Shown: one piece after another, positions 1 through 8,606 of the stretch
Numbering within the stretch: the first letter of the stretch is position 1
Layout of the letters: each line of letters opens with the position of its first letter
Assembly (NCBI GenBank): GCA_002742765.1
Contig: DLUF01000042.1
Coordinates: forward strand, 104,761-168,760
DNA from: Sulfurospirillum sp. UBA12182
GTDB taxonomy: Bacteria > Campylobacterota > Campylobacteria > Campylobacterales > Sulfurospirillaceae
Direction: 5' to 3'
DNA length: 64,000 nucleotides
Notes under the pieces: model-generated
The model's input: the letters and a program-made list of their open reading frames with translations, nothing else
Told to the model about the DNA's origin: nothing
The model's database searches: none
Program-made: the position numbers and the translations under genes

Positions 1-9
1 ATCCAAAAC

Positions 10-372
10 CTATAATACGTCTTCTAGTTTCTCTTTTAGCACCTGTGGAGTAAATGGTTTTACTATATAGTTGTTAACACCTGCTTTTAAAGCTGTGATA
101 ACTTCTGCTTTTCCTCCCTCAGTTGTAACCATAATGATTGGCATATCATTGTATTTTGCTTGAGCTCTTACTTTTTTGACAAGCTCTAAGCCATTCATTT
201 CTGGCATATTCCAATCGGTTATTAAAACATCAATATCATCATTTTCACACATAATTTGCCAAGCTTGAGCTCCGTGTTCTGCTTCTAAGACATCTTTATA
301 GTCAAGTCTTGCCAATGTATTTTTAATAATACGGCGCATTGTCGAACTATCATCCACAACTAGTAGTCTCAA
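10..372 (-). CDS. CheY-like single-domain response regulator
   Basis: This is a stand-alone receiver domain of 120 residues with no output domain, so it should act by protein-protein contact in chemotaxis-type signalling in the cytoplasm. The acidic pair DD is at residues 7-8, the phospho-acceptor Asp in the ITDWNMPE motif is near residue 53, the Thr of MVTTEGG is near 83, and the Lys of VKPF is near 105. A TTG start at 372 is chosen because AGGA (382-379) lies six bases upstream; the TTG at 378 would sit directly on that ribosome site. It is close to Campylobacterota CheY proteins. Its partner kinase is not in the window. It is read in the same direction as hisA, about 60 bases downstream of it. 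Confidence 0.9.
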   Translation of the reverse strand: MRLLVVDDSSTMRRIIKNTLARLDYKDVLEAEHGAQAWQIMCENDDIDVLITDWNMPEMNGLELVKKVRAQAKYNDMPIIMVTTEGGKAEVITALKAGVNNYIVKPFTPQVLKEKLEDVL

Positions 373-435
373 TGTCAATCCTTTAATAAAACATTATTTT
401 TTACTCATTTTAACTAATTTTACTTTGAAAATACT

Positions 436-1158
436 TTAACTTTTCAAAGTTTTTACTAGCTCAAATGCTTTTTGAAGTTCTAAAGTTCCCTCATAATATG
501 CTTTTCCAACAATCACTCCAGAAACTTCTTTTGTAGCCAAAAGTGCTTCGATATCTTGCATATCTTTTACGCCACCACTAGCAATGGTATCTATACCACT
601 TGCTCTTGCAATCTCTAAAGTAAAATCGACATTTACTCCACTTAATGTACCATCTTTGCCAACATCTGTACAGATGATTGCTTCAACGCCAGCATCTGCA
701 AACTCACGTGCCAAGTCGGTCGCTAGCATGGTTGATTTTTCAGCCCAACCTTCGACAGCAACATATCCATCAATCGCATCGATTCCTACAACAACTCTGT
801 ATCGTTTTGCAACACTTTTTACAAAATTTGGATTTCTAAGAGCAATGGAACCTAAAATCACTCTATCCACACCTAAATCGATATATTTTTTTATCGTCTC
901 TTCATCTCTTATGCCACCACCAATTTCTAATTTTAGATTACAATTTTGACGGATTTTTTCTATCTGTTCTAAGTTTTTAGGAGTTCCTGCAAAAGCACCA
1001 TTTAAATCTACTAAATGTAACCACTTTGAGCCCATCTGTTCAAACTTTTTAGCTAACTCCCAAGGTTCATTAGAGTAGATTTTTGCGCTTTCCATAAGCC
1101 CTTTTGTGAGCCTTACTGCAACACCATCTTTCAAATCAATCGCTGGTAAAATATCCAT
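436..1158 (-). CDS. hisA: HisA, phosphoribosylformimino-5-aminoimidazole carboxamide ribotide isomerase
   Basis: HisA catalyses the isomerisation of ProFAR to PRFAR in histidine synthesis. The 240-residue (beta/alpha)8 barrel starts with the conserved [12 protein letters not shown], whose Asp8 is the catalytic base, and carries the mid-barrel VVGIDAIDG segment and the C-terminal phosphate loops IASGGV and GVIVGKA. The ATG at 1158 is preferred over an upstream TTG (1167), which lies only three bases from the AAGGAG ribosome site. hisH lies immediately upstream in the same direction, so the two histidine genes probably share a transcript. Nothing unusual is seen in the protein. Confidence 0.97.
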   Translation of the reverse strand: MDILPAIDLKDGVAVRLTKGLMESAKIYSNEPWELAKKFEQMGSKWLHLVDLNGAFAGTPKNLEQIEKIRQNCNLKLEIGGGIRDEETIKKYIDLGVDRVILGSIALRNPNFVKSVAKRYRVVVGIDAIDGYVAVEGWAEKSTMLATDLAREFADAGVEAIICTDVGKDGTLSGVNVDFTLEIARASGIDTIASGGVKDMQDIEALLATKEVSGVIVGKAYYEGTLELQKAFELVKTLKS

Positions 1159-1221
1159 AAAAAACAATACTCCTTTATTTATTTTACATGTAGGTTAAAA
1201 TGAGTTTGACTCAAGAGTCTC

Positions 1222-1836
1222 TCAAATAGATACAAAATTGCTTAAAATTTTCAAGCCATTATCGTGAGATTTTTCAGGATGAGGCTGAAATCCATAAATG
1301 TTTTCTTTTTGTATTGCACTAGCAAATTCATATCCATAAAAGCTTTTTCCGATTATGTACTCTTCTTTACATGTAGTGTGAAAGCTATGCACAAAATAGA
1401 GATAAATCTCCTTAGAAAGCCCTTTAAAAAGAGCCGATTCTTTTTGTACAAAAAGTTCATTCCAACCCATATGAGGTACTTTTAAACGAGTTTCAAATCT
1501 ACTCTTATCAAACTCGACTACCTCGCCTGGTATCAAACCTAAGCCTTGAGTCATGCCAAACTCTTCACTACTCTCAAGCAGCAGCTGCATCCCTAAACAA
1601 ATCCCAAGAAGAGGTTTACCACTCTTTGCAAACTCACAAATAGCCTCTTGCATTCCTCCTGCTTGAAGATGTGACATAGCATCTTTAAAAGCACCTACTC
1701 CTGGTAAAATAATCTTATCAAATTTTTTTAACTCTTCTGCTTGGCTTACAACTTCTACCTTAGAGCCTATCTTTTCAAAAGCATTTATAACGCTTCTGAG
1801 ATTACCCATGTTATAATCAATTAGAGCTATCATCAT
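1222..1836 (-). CDS. hisH: HisH, glutamine amidotransferase subunit of imidazole glycerol phosphate synthase
   Basis: HisH releases ammonia from glutamine and channels it to HisF in the fifth step of histidine synthesis. The 204-residue class I amidotransferase has the oxyanion region GVGAF near 46-50, the nucleophile Cys80 in GICLGMQLL, and the His-Glu pair in the C-terminal FQPHPEKS segment. Either of two adjacent Met codons (1836 or 1833) may start it. The gene overlaps the 3' end of the PDC-sensor gene by about 20 bases, so translation is probably coupled. HisF is not in the window. Confidence 0.96.
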   Translation of the reverse strand: MMIALIDYNMGNLRSVINAFEKIGSKVEVVSQAEELKKFDKIILPGVGAFKDAMSHLQAGGMQEAICEFAKSGKPLLGICLGMQLLLESSEEFGMTQGLGLIPGEVVEFDKSRFETRLKVPHMGWNELFVQKESALFKGLSKEIYLYFVHSFHTTCKEEYIIGKSFYGYEFASAIQKENIYGFQPHPEKSHDNGLKILSNFVSI

Positions 1837-2734
1837 CTACCTTATGAGAAACAAGTTTTACATATATAGCCAACCCTACAAGAAGTACAGTCACCCCAAA
1901 TATCAGATAAACAGCTGAGAGTATATGTACTGGGTCTGTAATGGCAAACTTAAAGACTAACATCAGTGCTTCAATAGCAAGTGCGATGATGATAGAGCCA
2001 AGAAAACGAACCATCGTTTTATGCATACCACCTGCCTCATCTTTTTTAATTCTCTCTAAAACTTCCTCTTCAAAAATAGTTTTTACAAGATCAAAAATAG
2101 CCAAAGATAGTGTGAGTAAAATCGTTGATTTAAACATAGATTCGATGTTTAAGAGTCCTATACGAAAACCATGTTCAGCGATACTTGCTATTCCATTGTA
2201 AAAGAGTAAAAAAGCAACTAGCAAGAGTGCAACTGAAAATGCGCTATATGTAAATTTTACAAAATCACTAAAATAGCCTTGAAAAGAGGAAGGCTGCGCT
2301 ACTTCTAAAACGTTTTTAAGGGAGATATCCATACAAGCTACATACTTTAATTCTGATTTGTCATCATAGATAGGATATGCAGCTGTTACTGTTAAATTAT
2401 TTGTTAAAGAGGATGGATAAGGATCAGTTAAAACACATCTTTTTTGTCTTACAGCACGATAAAAATAGGATTTGTTACTTCTGTTGACACCCATACCACC
2501 TTTGTATTCGATTTTATTTGTTAAGTTATGGGTTACTTGCATACCTGAGTTATCAAGAACATATAAAGCATCAAGATTATCAACTTCATTGACAATTTTA
2601 TCCAATCCAACTTCGATAACATCTAAACTTGGATTAGGAAGACGAGATGGCATGTTTCGTGTAAAAAGGTAACAAAAATATGCTCTAGCTCTAGGTCTTA
2701 TCTCTGCGAATTGTTGTATATCTCGAACAACCAT
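1817..2734 (-). CDS. Membrane protein with N-terminal PDC/Cache-type sensor domain
   Basis: The first 150 or so residues look like a PDC (Cache) ligand-binding fold, with YVLDNSGMQVT and a later VTAAYPIYDD-type strand. They are followed by three or four hydrophobic segments (about 160-185, 195-215, 240-265 and 270-295) and a short charged tail. No kinase, methyl-accepting or cyclic-dinucleotide output domain can be seen. There is no obvious N-terminal signal, so the sensor topology is unclear. It overlaps hisH at its 3' end and follows the wbpM/pglF-like gene. The function is unknown; sensing a small molecule at the membrane is an inference from the fold. Confidence 0.7.
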   Translation of the reverse strand: MVVRDIQQFAEIRPRARAYFCYLFTRNMPSRLPNPSLDVIEVGLDKIVNEVDNLDALYVLDNSGMQVTHNLTNKIEYKGGMGVNRSNKSYFYRAVRQKRCVLTDPYPSSLTNNLTVTAAYPIYDDKSELKYVACMDISLKNVLEVAQPSSFQGYFSDFVKFTYSAFSVALLLVAFLLFYNGIASIAEHGFRIGLLNIESMFKSTILLTLSLAIFDLVKTIFEEEVLERIKKDEAGGMHKTMVRFLGSIIIALAIEALMLVFKFAITDPVHILSAVYLIFGVTVLLVGLAIYVKLVSHKVDDDSSN

Positions 2735-2799
2735 AAAAAGCCTTTTTAAGATTTATATATATTTTATCTAAAAAAAACTAAATTTTTATGTATAAAGTT

Positions 2800-4536
2800 T
2801 CAACAATGCGGACGATGGTCAAATTCTGGAACGATTTCTTTGAGTTTAGCAAGTTTATCCTCAGTTTCTAACAGCTCATGGATATCTTGATTGAGTTTTT
2901 GAATCTCATAAGGAGTGTTTTTGGCTATGGTTATGGACTCAAAATCCGTCTTTTTATCGCTTTCATCAAGTAAAAGTTCTTCATAAAGTTTTTCACCTGG
3001 TCTTAAGCCTGTAAAGACTATCTCTATATCTTCTCTTCCGCTCAATTCACACATTCTTTTTGCCAAATCAGCTATCTTAACAGGTTCACCCATATCTAAG
3101 ATACAAATCTCTCCACCTTTGGCGATAGCTCCTGTTTGAAGAACAAGTTCACAAGCTTCTGGAATAAGCATAAAATACCTTGTAATTTCAGGATGCGTTA
3201 CAGTGATAGGTCCACCACGTTCTATCTGAGAACGAAATTTTGGAATAACGGAGCCTGAAGAACCTAAAACATTACCAAAGCGAACTGCTACTATGTCTGT
3301 ACTTTGTGAGGCAACATTGGCTGCATAAAGCTCACAGATACGTTTCGTTGTACCCATTACATTTGTTGGTCTAACAGCTTTATCAGTTGAGATAAGAATA
3401 AACTTGGAAACATTATATTGTATAGCCAAATCAATACAATTTTTTGTGCCAAGTATGTTGTTTCGTATCCCCTCTTCTATGTTTGCCTCAACCAAAGGAA
3501 CATGTTTATAAGCAGCAGCATGGATAACGATATCTGGTTTATACTGCTCAAAAGTAGTTTCTAACTCTTTTACATGTAAAACATTTTGAAGAACAGAAAT
3601 CACTTTAGAAGAGTTCAATTCTTCATTTAGAGCATAAAGATTGTATTCGCTACTATCAAGAGCTATGAGGGTTTTAACATCGTATTTGAGGCACTGCCTA
3701 CATATCTCACTTCCGATACTTCCACCTGCACCTGTAACTAAAACTACCTTGTTTTGTAAAAAGCCTTTGATGAGATTTTTATCCAAATCTTTTGGATTTC
3801 GAGCGAGTAAATCCTCAAGAGAGATATTTTTAAGCTGCGTAAAAAAGGGTTTATCGGATAAAATCTGTTCTAACTTTGGTAAAATTCTGATTTCACGAAA
3901 ATAGTTATGTAACCTTTCATAAATATCTTTTATCCTTTTAGCTTCAGCAGAAGGCATTGCGATGACTAAAAGATCGAATTTTTCATTTTTAGCTAACTCT
4001 TTAAGCTTTGTTCTTGAGATTATCTTAATCCCATCAATACTTCTTTTTTGCAAAGACTTATCATCATCTACGAAATATTTGAGTTTGTACTGTGTATTTC
4101 TATACTCTTCTTCTAGTTTCAATCCTGCTTTACCAGCCCCATAGATAATCAAAGATTTTCCTTTTTTGATGCGAGAACGGTTGATAAAGAGATAATAAGC
4201 ATACATTAAAAAATTTATACTGAAAAGATATAAAAAAAGCTCAGATAACATAAAAGCTATGCGAAGTTGCCCATGATAAAAGGGCATATATATACAAAGA
4301 GGAACTATATATACAAAACTTTTCAAAATAAATGTTTTTTGAGAAGCCTTACTCCAAGAGAGAGAATAGTCTTTAAAAATCAATACCGAAGCAATAATAC
4401 GTAAAAAAATTACTACCAAAATAGCGTCATATCTGATAGGTTGGTGAAAAATCCAGAAAGTCCAAATAAACGTAATAAAACTCAATCCTATAATCACTAA
4501 AATATTTAAAATACGTTTATCCAAAAAGAGATTCAT
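2800..4536 (-). CDS. WbpM/PglF/CapD-type membrane UDP-GlcNAc 4,6-dehydratase
   Basis: This 578-residue enzyme has four N-terminal membrane helices within residues 1-118, a first nucleotide-binding region with IYGAGKAGLK (131-140), and a second, catalytic SDR domain with TGAGGSIGSE (268-277) and a downstream STDKAV motif. That architecture is typical of PglF and WbpM, which convert UDP-GlcNAc to UDP-4-keto-6-deoxy-GlcNAc, the entry point to bacillosamine, QuiNAc and FucNAc. It overlaps the WecA-like transferase gene by four bases. PglE and PglD homologues are not in the window, whereas a WbpV-like reductase is, so QuiNAc or FucNAc is a more likely product than diNAcBac. That last step is inference. 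Confidence 0.92.
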   Translation of the reverse strand: MNLFLDKRILNILVIIGLSFITFIWTFWIFHQPIRYDAILVVIFLRIIASVLIFKDYSLSWSKASQKTFILKSFVYIVPLCIYMPFYHGQLRIAFMLSELFLYLFSINFLMYAYYLFINRSRIKKGKSLIIYGAGKAGLKLEEEYRNTQYKLKYFVDDDKSLQKRSIDGIKIISRTKLKELAKNEKFDLLVIAMPSAEAKRIKDIYERLHNYFREIRILPKLEQILSDKPFFTQLKNISLEDLLARNPKDLDKNLIKGFLQNKVVLVTGAGGSIGSEICRQCLKYDVKTLIALDSSEYNLYALNEELNSSKVISVLQNVLHVKELETTFEQYKPDIVIHAAAYKHVPLVEANIEEGIRNNILGTKNCIDLAIQYNVSKFILISTDKAVRPTNVMGTTKRICELYAANVASQSTDIVAVRFGNVLGSSGSVIPKFRSQIERGGPITVTHPEITRYFMLIPEACELVLQTGAIAKGGEICILDMGEPVKIADLAKRMCELSGREDIEIVFTGLRPGEKLYEELLLDESDKKTDFESITIAKNTPYEIQKLNQDIHELLETEDKLAKLKEIVPEFDHRPHC

Positions 4537-5495
4537 ATAAACTTTTTCCTTTTATCGACAAATTTTACACATGCAAATAATACTACAAGAGTTATAAAAA
4601 ACGCTAAAAATGGATTTGAGATGAAGTATACTAACCCTAAAAGAAAAAGGTTAAGTCCTAAAGAGTACACTACTACTTTACTATGAGACCAGCCACTTTG
4701 GGTAAGCCTTTGATATGCATGTTTTTTATGAGCTTGACTTAACTTCTCTTTGTTTTTTAAGCGTCTAAAAAGTGTCAAAGTTGCATCAAACCAAAAAGCT
4801 CCAAAAAGGATAATCCAAATCCACAGATTTTGACTTGCTTGATTTGCATAGTAAATCGTAAATATAGCTACATTGTACCCCAAAAGTGTACTTCCTACAT
4901 CTCCCATAAATATCTTTGCTCTATGCCAATTTAAAACTAAAAATCCTGCTACACACACTACCAAAACCAAAAAATGCTTATCTCCAAAAAGAAACAATCC
5001 GCTCATACCTAAAAAAATCGCTTCGCTCCCTGCATACCCATCTATGCCATCTAAAAAGTTATACAGATTGATAAACCATACAATCAAAAAAATAGCGAAA
5101 ACATTGGTTAAAAGCTGATTTTTGACACTAAAGAAAAAAAGATTAATCTCGCCCAATCCACCTAGAAAAGAGAGTCCTAGTAATGCAACAAAAAGCTGAG
5201 TAAGAAGTCGTGTCTTTGGTCTTAAGTCTATCATGTCATCAATAAAACTTACGATACTAATGACCCCGCCTGCTAATAATGCAAAAAAGAGGTTTGCTTC
5301 TATAAGGCTGTACATGTAAAGATATAAAAGTCCTAAAAACCAAGTGAGTGCTATCGCAATCCCACCACCATGAGGAGTTGGAGTAGTGTGCGAACTTCTC
5401 TCGTTTACAGCTGCTAAAAGTGACTTTTTTATCGCATAATTTTTGATGATATAAGTCAAAAGAAGTGATAAAAAAAAGAAAATTGCATAAATCAT
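4533..5495 (-). CDS. WecA/WbpL/MraY-family polyprenyl-phosphate sugar-1-phosphate transferase
   Basis: The protein is polytopic, 320 residues long with about ten hydrophobic helices, and carries the family signatures FIDDMIDLR (near 84-92), YNFLDGIDGYAG (near 146-157) and IFMGDVGSTLLGY (near 195-207). Such enzymes move a HexNAc-1-phosphate from its UDP form to undecaprenyl phosphate and so start glycan assembly at the inner membrane. The neighbours (WbpM-like dehydratase, WbpV-like reductase) match the WbpL subgroup that uses QuiNAc or FucNAc. It is not the small monotopic PglC type usually found in Campylobacter pgl loci. The substrate cannot be read from sequence alone. Confidence 0.9.
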   Translation of the reverse strand: MIYAIFFFLSLLLTYIIKNYAIKKSLLAAVNERSSHTTPTPHGGGIAIALTWFLGLLYLYMYSLIEANLFFALLAGGVISIVSFIDDMIDLRPKTRLLTQLFVALLGLSFLGGLGEINLFFFSVKNQLLTNVFAIFLIVWFINLYNFLDGIDGYAGSEAIFLGMSGLFLFGDKHFLVLVVCVAGFLVLNWHRAKIFMGDVGSTLLGYNVAIFTIYYANQASQNLWIWIILFGAFWFDATLTLFRRLKNKEKLSQAHKKHAYQRLTQSGWSHSKVVVYSLGLNLFLLGLVYFISNPFLAFFITLVVLFACVKFVDKRKKFI

Positions 5496-5499
5496 GAGC

Positions 5500-6138
5500 T
5501 TATATATCTTTAATTTCGCAGATAAGCTTTAAAAACTCTTCATCAAATTGTTCTAAAAATGTTTTATCGATAATCTTTATCTCTTTTAATAACTCTTTTG
5601 GAAAGCTTTTAAGTCTGATGATTAACTCTGCATTTGAAAACTCTACTTTTTTATGTGCTGACTCTAGTATAGTCTCCCAATCAAAGTCATAAAACTTCCA
5701 AATAAGATAGATATCAAATACATCTTTTGGATTGTCTCTTCCCATCACTGCTGTAAGCTTATTTGAAAGTATATTTTCCACAGTGTCTACAATATAGTTT
5801 TTTTCGGTTATGATTGGCTCTTTATATCTAAAAGATATATCATTGACAAAATCAACTTGCAACACTCCATCTATCTTAAATCTTGTAAAATCTTTAGATT
5901 CCACTTCAGCATTTAACTGAAAGGCTTGATGTAAGGCTTGTTTGATATTTTTTATAGCAAAACTATATCTCGGCGATTGGTTAGTAAAAAAATCAAGATC
6001 ATCGGAATATCTTTTCTCTGCATAAAACCTACTTAAACAAGTACCTCCCGTAAGATAAAACTCTCTTTCGGTTTTAAAAACCACTTCTAAAACTCTATCT
6101 TGGAGTTCATAAAGTTTTTTATATTTTATACTATCCAT
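5500..6138 (-). CDS. AbiEii/AbiGii-like nucleotidyltransferase (putative type IV toxin)
   Basis: This 212-residue protein has the nucleotidyltransferase signature LTGGTCLSRFY (29-39) followed by RYSDDLDFF (43-51), giving the GG...DxD metal site of AbiEii-family proteins. Members of that family act as toxins in toxin-antitoxin and abortive-infection modules by transferring nucleotides to RNA targets. The small gene just upstream overlaps it by 13 bases and is the natural candidate for antitoxin or partner. The pair interrupts an otherwise glycan-only operon between the sugar-1-phosphate transferase and the oligosaccharyltransferase. Toxicity is inferred from the family. Confidence 0.85.
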   Translation of the reverse strand: MDSIKYKKLYELQDRVLEVVFKTEREFYLTGGTCLSRFYAEKRYSDDLDFFTNQSPRYSFAIKNIKQALHQAFQLNAEVESKDFTRFKIDGVLQVDFVNDISFRYKEPIITEKNYIVDTVENILSNKLTAVMGRDNPKDVFDIYLIWKFYDFDWETILESAHKKVEFSNAELIIRLKSFPKELLKEIKIIDKTFLEQFDEEFLKLICEIKDI

Positions 6139-6431
6139 TTTAACTCATCTATGAGTAAAGGCTTATCAAAAAAATACACTTCTGCGATATTTTTTCTTCT
6201 AAAAGCATAATCAATGTTAAACTGGGGAATTTTATAAGTTTCCAAAAGTTCTTTTAAATCTTCTTTGTTAAACATTTCTAAATCTTTAAATAAAGCAGTA
6301 CTGTTTAAGAGAATCTTTTCAAAAAGCATAGTTTTTTTTCTTTTATCTTGCCCCTGCAAAATAGTTTCTATTTGCTCCTTAGAAATATCCAAATCCCAAA
6401 AACAATCTCTTTTTAACCTTTCATAATTCAT
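6126..6431 (-). CDS. Small partner protein of the AbiEii-like gene (putative antitoxin)
   Basis: This acidic 101-residue protein is not one I recognise as a named family. It has no membrane segment or signal peptide. A charged N-terminal part is followed by a region around residues 55-85 rich in Asp, Lys and aromatic residues. The stop codon overlaps the start of the nucleotidyltransferase gene, as expected for a two-gene toxin-antitoxin unit. It lacks an obvious AbiEi-type winged helix, so it may neutralise its partner by a different mechanism. A short gap with a TACAAT-like -10 upstream suggests its own promoter. Confidence 0.6.
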   Translation of the reverse strand: MNYERLKRDCFWDLDISKEQIETILQGQDKRKKTMLFEKILLNSTALFKDLEMFNKEDLKELLETYKIPQFNIDYAFRRKNIAEVYFFDKPLLIDELKWIV

Positions 6432-6479
6432 AATTTACCCACTTGAAATATACTTTAGAGATAGAAATTGTAGCATAAA

Positions 6480-8606
6480 TCATATCTTCAGCCTAAAAAC
6501 TTTAGCACTTGGATCTAAAACAACTGGTTCAAAATAACGCTCATCATAGTTTTCAAATACAAAAAGTTGGATATAGCTTGAGTTAATCATCTCTTCATCA
6601 AGTACTAAAAAAGTGTTATATGAGCGCATAAAAACGACAGAAAATCTCCCATCTTTGTGTAACTCTTGCTTTTGCCTTACAAGTTTGCCAGCTTGGTCAT
6701 AAGCTGTAAAATAAAATGTCTTTAGTGGAGTCTCTTGTTTTCCTATCTTGAGTATACCTCTTTGTTTATCGACACCTATGCCATTGTCTAAATTCAAAAA
6801 TTCTTTTGTATCTTGAAATCTATTTGTTTGATAGATAAAAGGTTCTCTTATCATCTGACCACTCATCAGGTCAAGGTCACTAAACTTTGTAATAGTAGGC
6901 AAAATTCCTAGCATTCGATAAGGTAAATAAAAGTATATATCTCTTGTTTTCTCTGGCACAACATTGTTTACATGTAAAGAGTTTAAAAAGTCATTTGTAT
7001 CTTTAAAACCACTAGCCAATGTCATCTGGGCTATATTTGATTGGAGTTTTATACGCTCTTCTTTTGGTTTTTCAAGATTTTCCTTTCCTATAGCAAAAGC
7101 CCTCTCGGTATACTCCACATCAAAACGAGCCAATTTTGCAGCTACATTTTGTGGATTTGTAAGCATATAGCTTACTGGAAAATTCACTGACCCACTATGC
7201 TTACCACCATCTATAAGAGTTTTTACATCTGCGTAGTAACGGATAGGATAGCCATAATCCCACCAAGCTACAACATAATCTTCTCTGGAAGCTATGTTTT
7301 TTAGCTTATCAAGCACAGCTACTTCTTGCTTAGTAAAGACTGTTGGAACTTTATACTCTTTTACATGTAAGATATTTGGGTATAAAATGCCTAAAGTTGC
7401 AAGGGTTAAAAAAGAGTATATAAGAAATTTTTTATTCATATACTCACTTATAGAAACTATCAAAAAACCCATTCCAAAAGCAAGAACTGGCACGGCATAG
7501 ATAGTAAATCGAAGTCCTCCCACATAAGCTAAAAATCCAAGCCCAATCATAGGAAGTCCTAGAAGCATCACAGGTTGCCTAAAACAAAGCCAAATATAAC
7601 CAACGCAAGAGAGGATAAAAGTTATCACATGCCCACTGATACGATTTGCAAAGGTTTCAAAGGGTATTTTTCCTGCTTCTCGTACTGTTTGCATTACCGT
7701 AAAGAAATGGAGTTGTAATTCTTCTCCTAAAACTTCTACTTCATCTTTGAATACATATCCTTTCAGTTGACTCCAGATAGGGCTAAATCCACCAGTAATA
7801 AAAAAAAGAGTGATTGAAACAAGTAAAAAATGATAGATATATTTGTCTAAAAGTTGCTTTTTATAAAGTATGTACACTACTATAACACCACCTAGCCTTA
7901 GGGTATCTGGTAAACCCATCATTGCTATGAGCATAAGAGCTAAAAGCTTATAATGATAAACACTTCTTCTCTCATATACCAAAGTATAAAGCAAGATAAG
8001 CCCAAAAAATGCAAACTCTAAAGAGTAACTTTGTGGATACCACCATCTGTAAGCCACTATCTCCAAAGCTGTAAAAAGTAGATATTTTTCCTCTTTTGTT
8101 TTAAGTGCGAGAACCAGCGACCATAAAAGTAGTGTTGGGAAGATGATATTTAGCATATCTGTATCATAATATCCTATCATTGTACGGTTGTAGTAACTCC
8201 AAGCAATAGAGCTTAAAAGTGCCGCTATAAAACCAGCAGATAAGAGATTTAACTCTCGTGATAAAAGTAAGATAGGTATAACTATAAGGGAACTTAAAAG
8301 AGCTGGCATATAAAAGATAATACTCTCAAATGAAAAAGGCAAGATAAAAGCAAAAAAAGCTGTGAACTGTGAAGCTGCACTATGTATAGGAGAAAAACTA
8401 TTTTCTTGCCATGTCCAACTCAGTATGTCTCTCGCTCCTTCTGCAAAGTAATAACCATCATTTGTGTTTATCATGAACTCTTCATTCCACATAAAACTAT
8501 CAGTTCCATTAAACTGATAAACCCAGATAAGCCTTATAGAAAAACTAAAAATAAAAGCGATTAAAATATATATGAATGTTTGTCTATTGAGTGTCAAATT
8601 TTTCAC
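6480..8606 (-). CDS. pglB: STT3/PglB-family oligosaccharyltransferase
   Basis: This 708-residue protein has about a dozen membrane helices in its first 410 residues and a soluble periplasmic C-terminal domain. Visible motifs are the first-loop catalytic Asp in NTNDGYYFAEG (Asp50), the DTD at 148-150, the VREAG external loop (308-312, comparable to the TIxE loop) and the family hallmark WWDYG at 448-452. It should transfer a preassembled glycan from undecaprenyl diphosphate to Asn in D/E-x-N-x-S/T sequons in the periplasm. It overlaps the downstream-numbered reductase gene start by 23 bases. The accompanying sugar genes differ from the classical pgl set. Confidence 0.95.
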   Translation of the reverse strand: MKNLTLNRQTFIYILIAFIFSFSIRLIWVYQFNGTDSFMWNEEFMINTNDGYYFAEGARDILSWTWQENSFSPIHSAASQFTAFFAFILPFSFESIIFYMPALLSSLIVIPILLLSRELNLLSAGFIAALLSSIAWSYYNRTMIGYYDTDMLNIIFPTLLLWSLVLALKTKEEKYLLFTALEIVAYRWWYPQSYSLEFAFFGLILLYTLVYERRSVYHYKLLALMLIAMMGLPDTLRLGGVIVVYILYKKQLLDKYIYHFLLVSITLFFITGGFSPIWSQLKGYVFKDEVEVLGEELQLHFFTVMQTVREAGKIPFETFANRISGHVITFILSCVGYIWLCFRQPVMLLGLPMIGLGFLAYVGGLRFTIYAVPVLAFGMGFLIVSISEYMNKKFLIYSFLTLATLGILYPNILHVKEYKVPTVFTKQEVAVLDKLKNIASREDYVVAWWDYGYPIRYYADVKTLIDGGKHSGSVNFPVSYMLTNPQNVAAKLARFDVEYTERAFAIGKENLEKPKEERIKLQSNIAQMTLASGFKDTNDFLNSLHVNNVVPEKTRDIYFYLPYRMLGILPTITKFSDLDLMSGQMIREPFIYQTNRFQDTKEFLNLDNGIGVDKQRGILKIGKQETPLKTFYFTAYDQAGKLVRQKQELHKDGRFSVVFMRSYNTFLVLDEEMINSSYIQLFVFENYDERYFEPVVLDPSAKVFRLKI

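Noticed and set aside
584-949. Plus-strand open frame opposite hisA
   Set aside because: It is antisense to a clear HisA, has no ribosome site and no recognisable domain; many similar frames opposite real genes were left out for the same reason.
2800-8606. Classical bacillosamine pgl locus
   Set aside because: PglC, PglD, PglE and PglK types are not visible; the initiating enzyme is polytopic and the reductase is WbpV-like.
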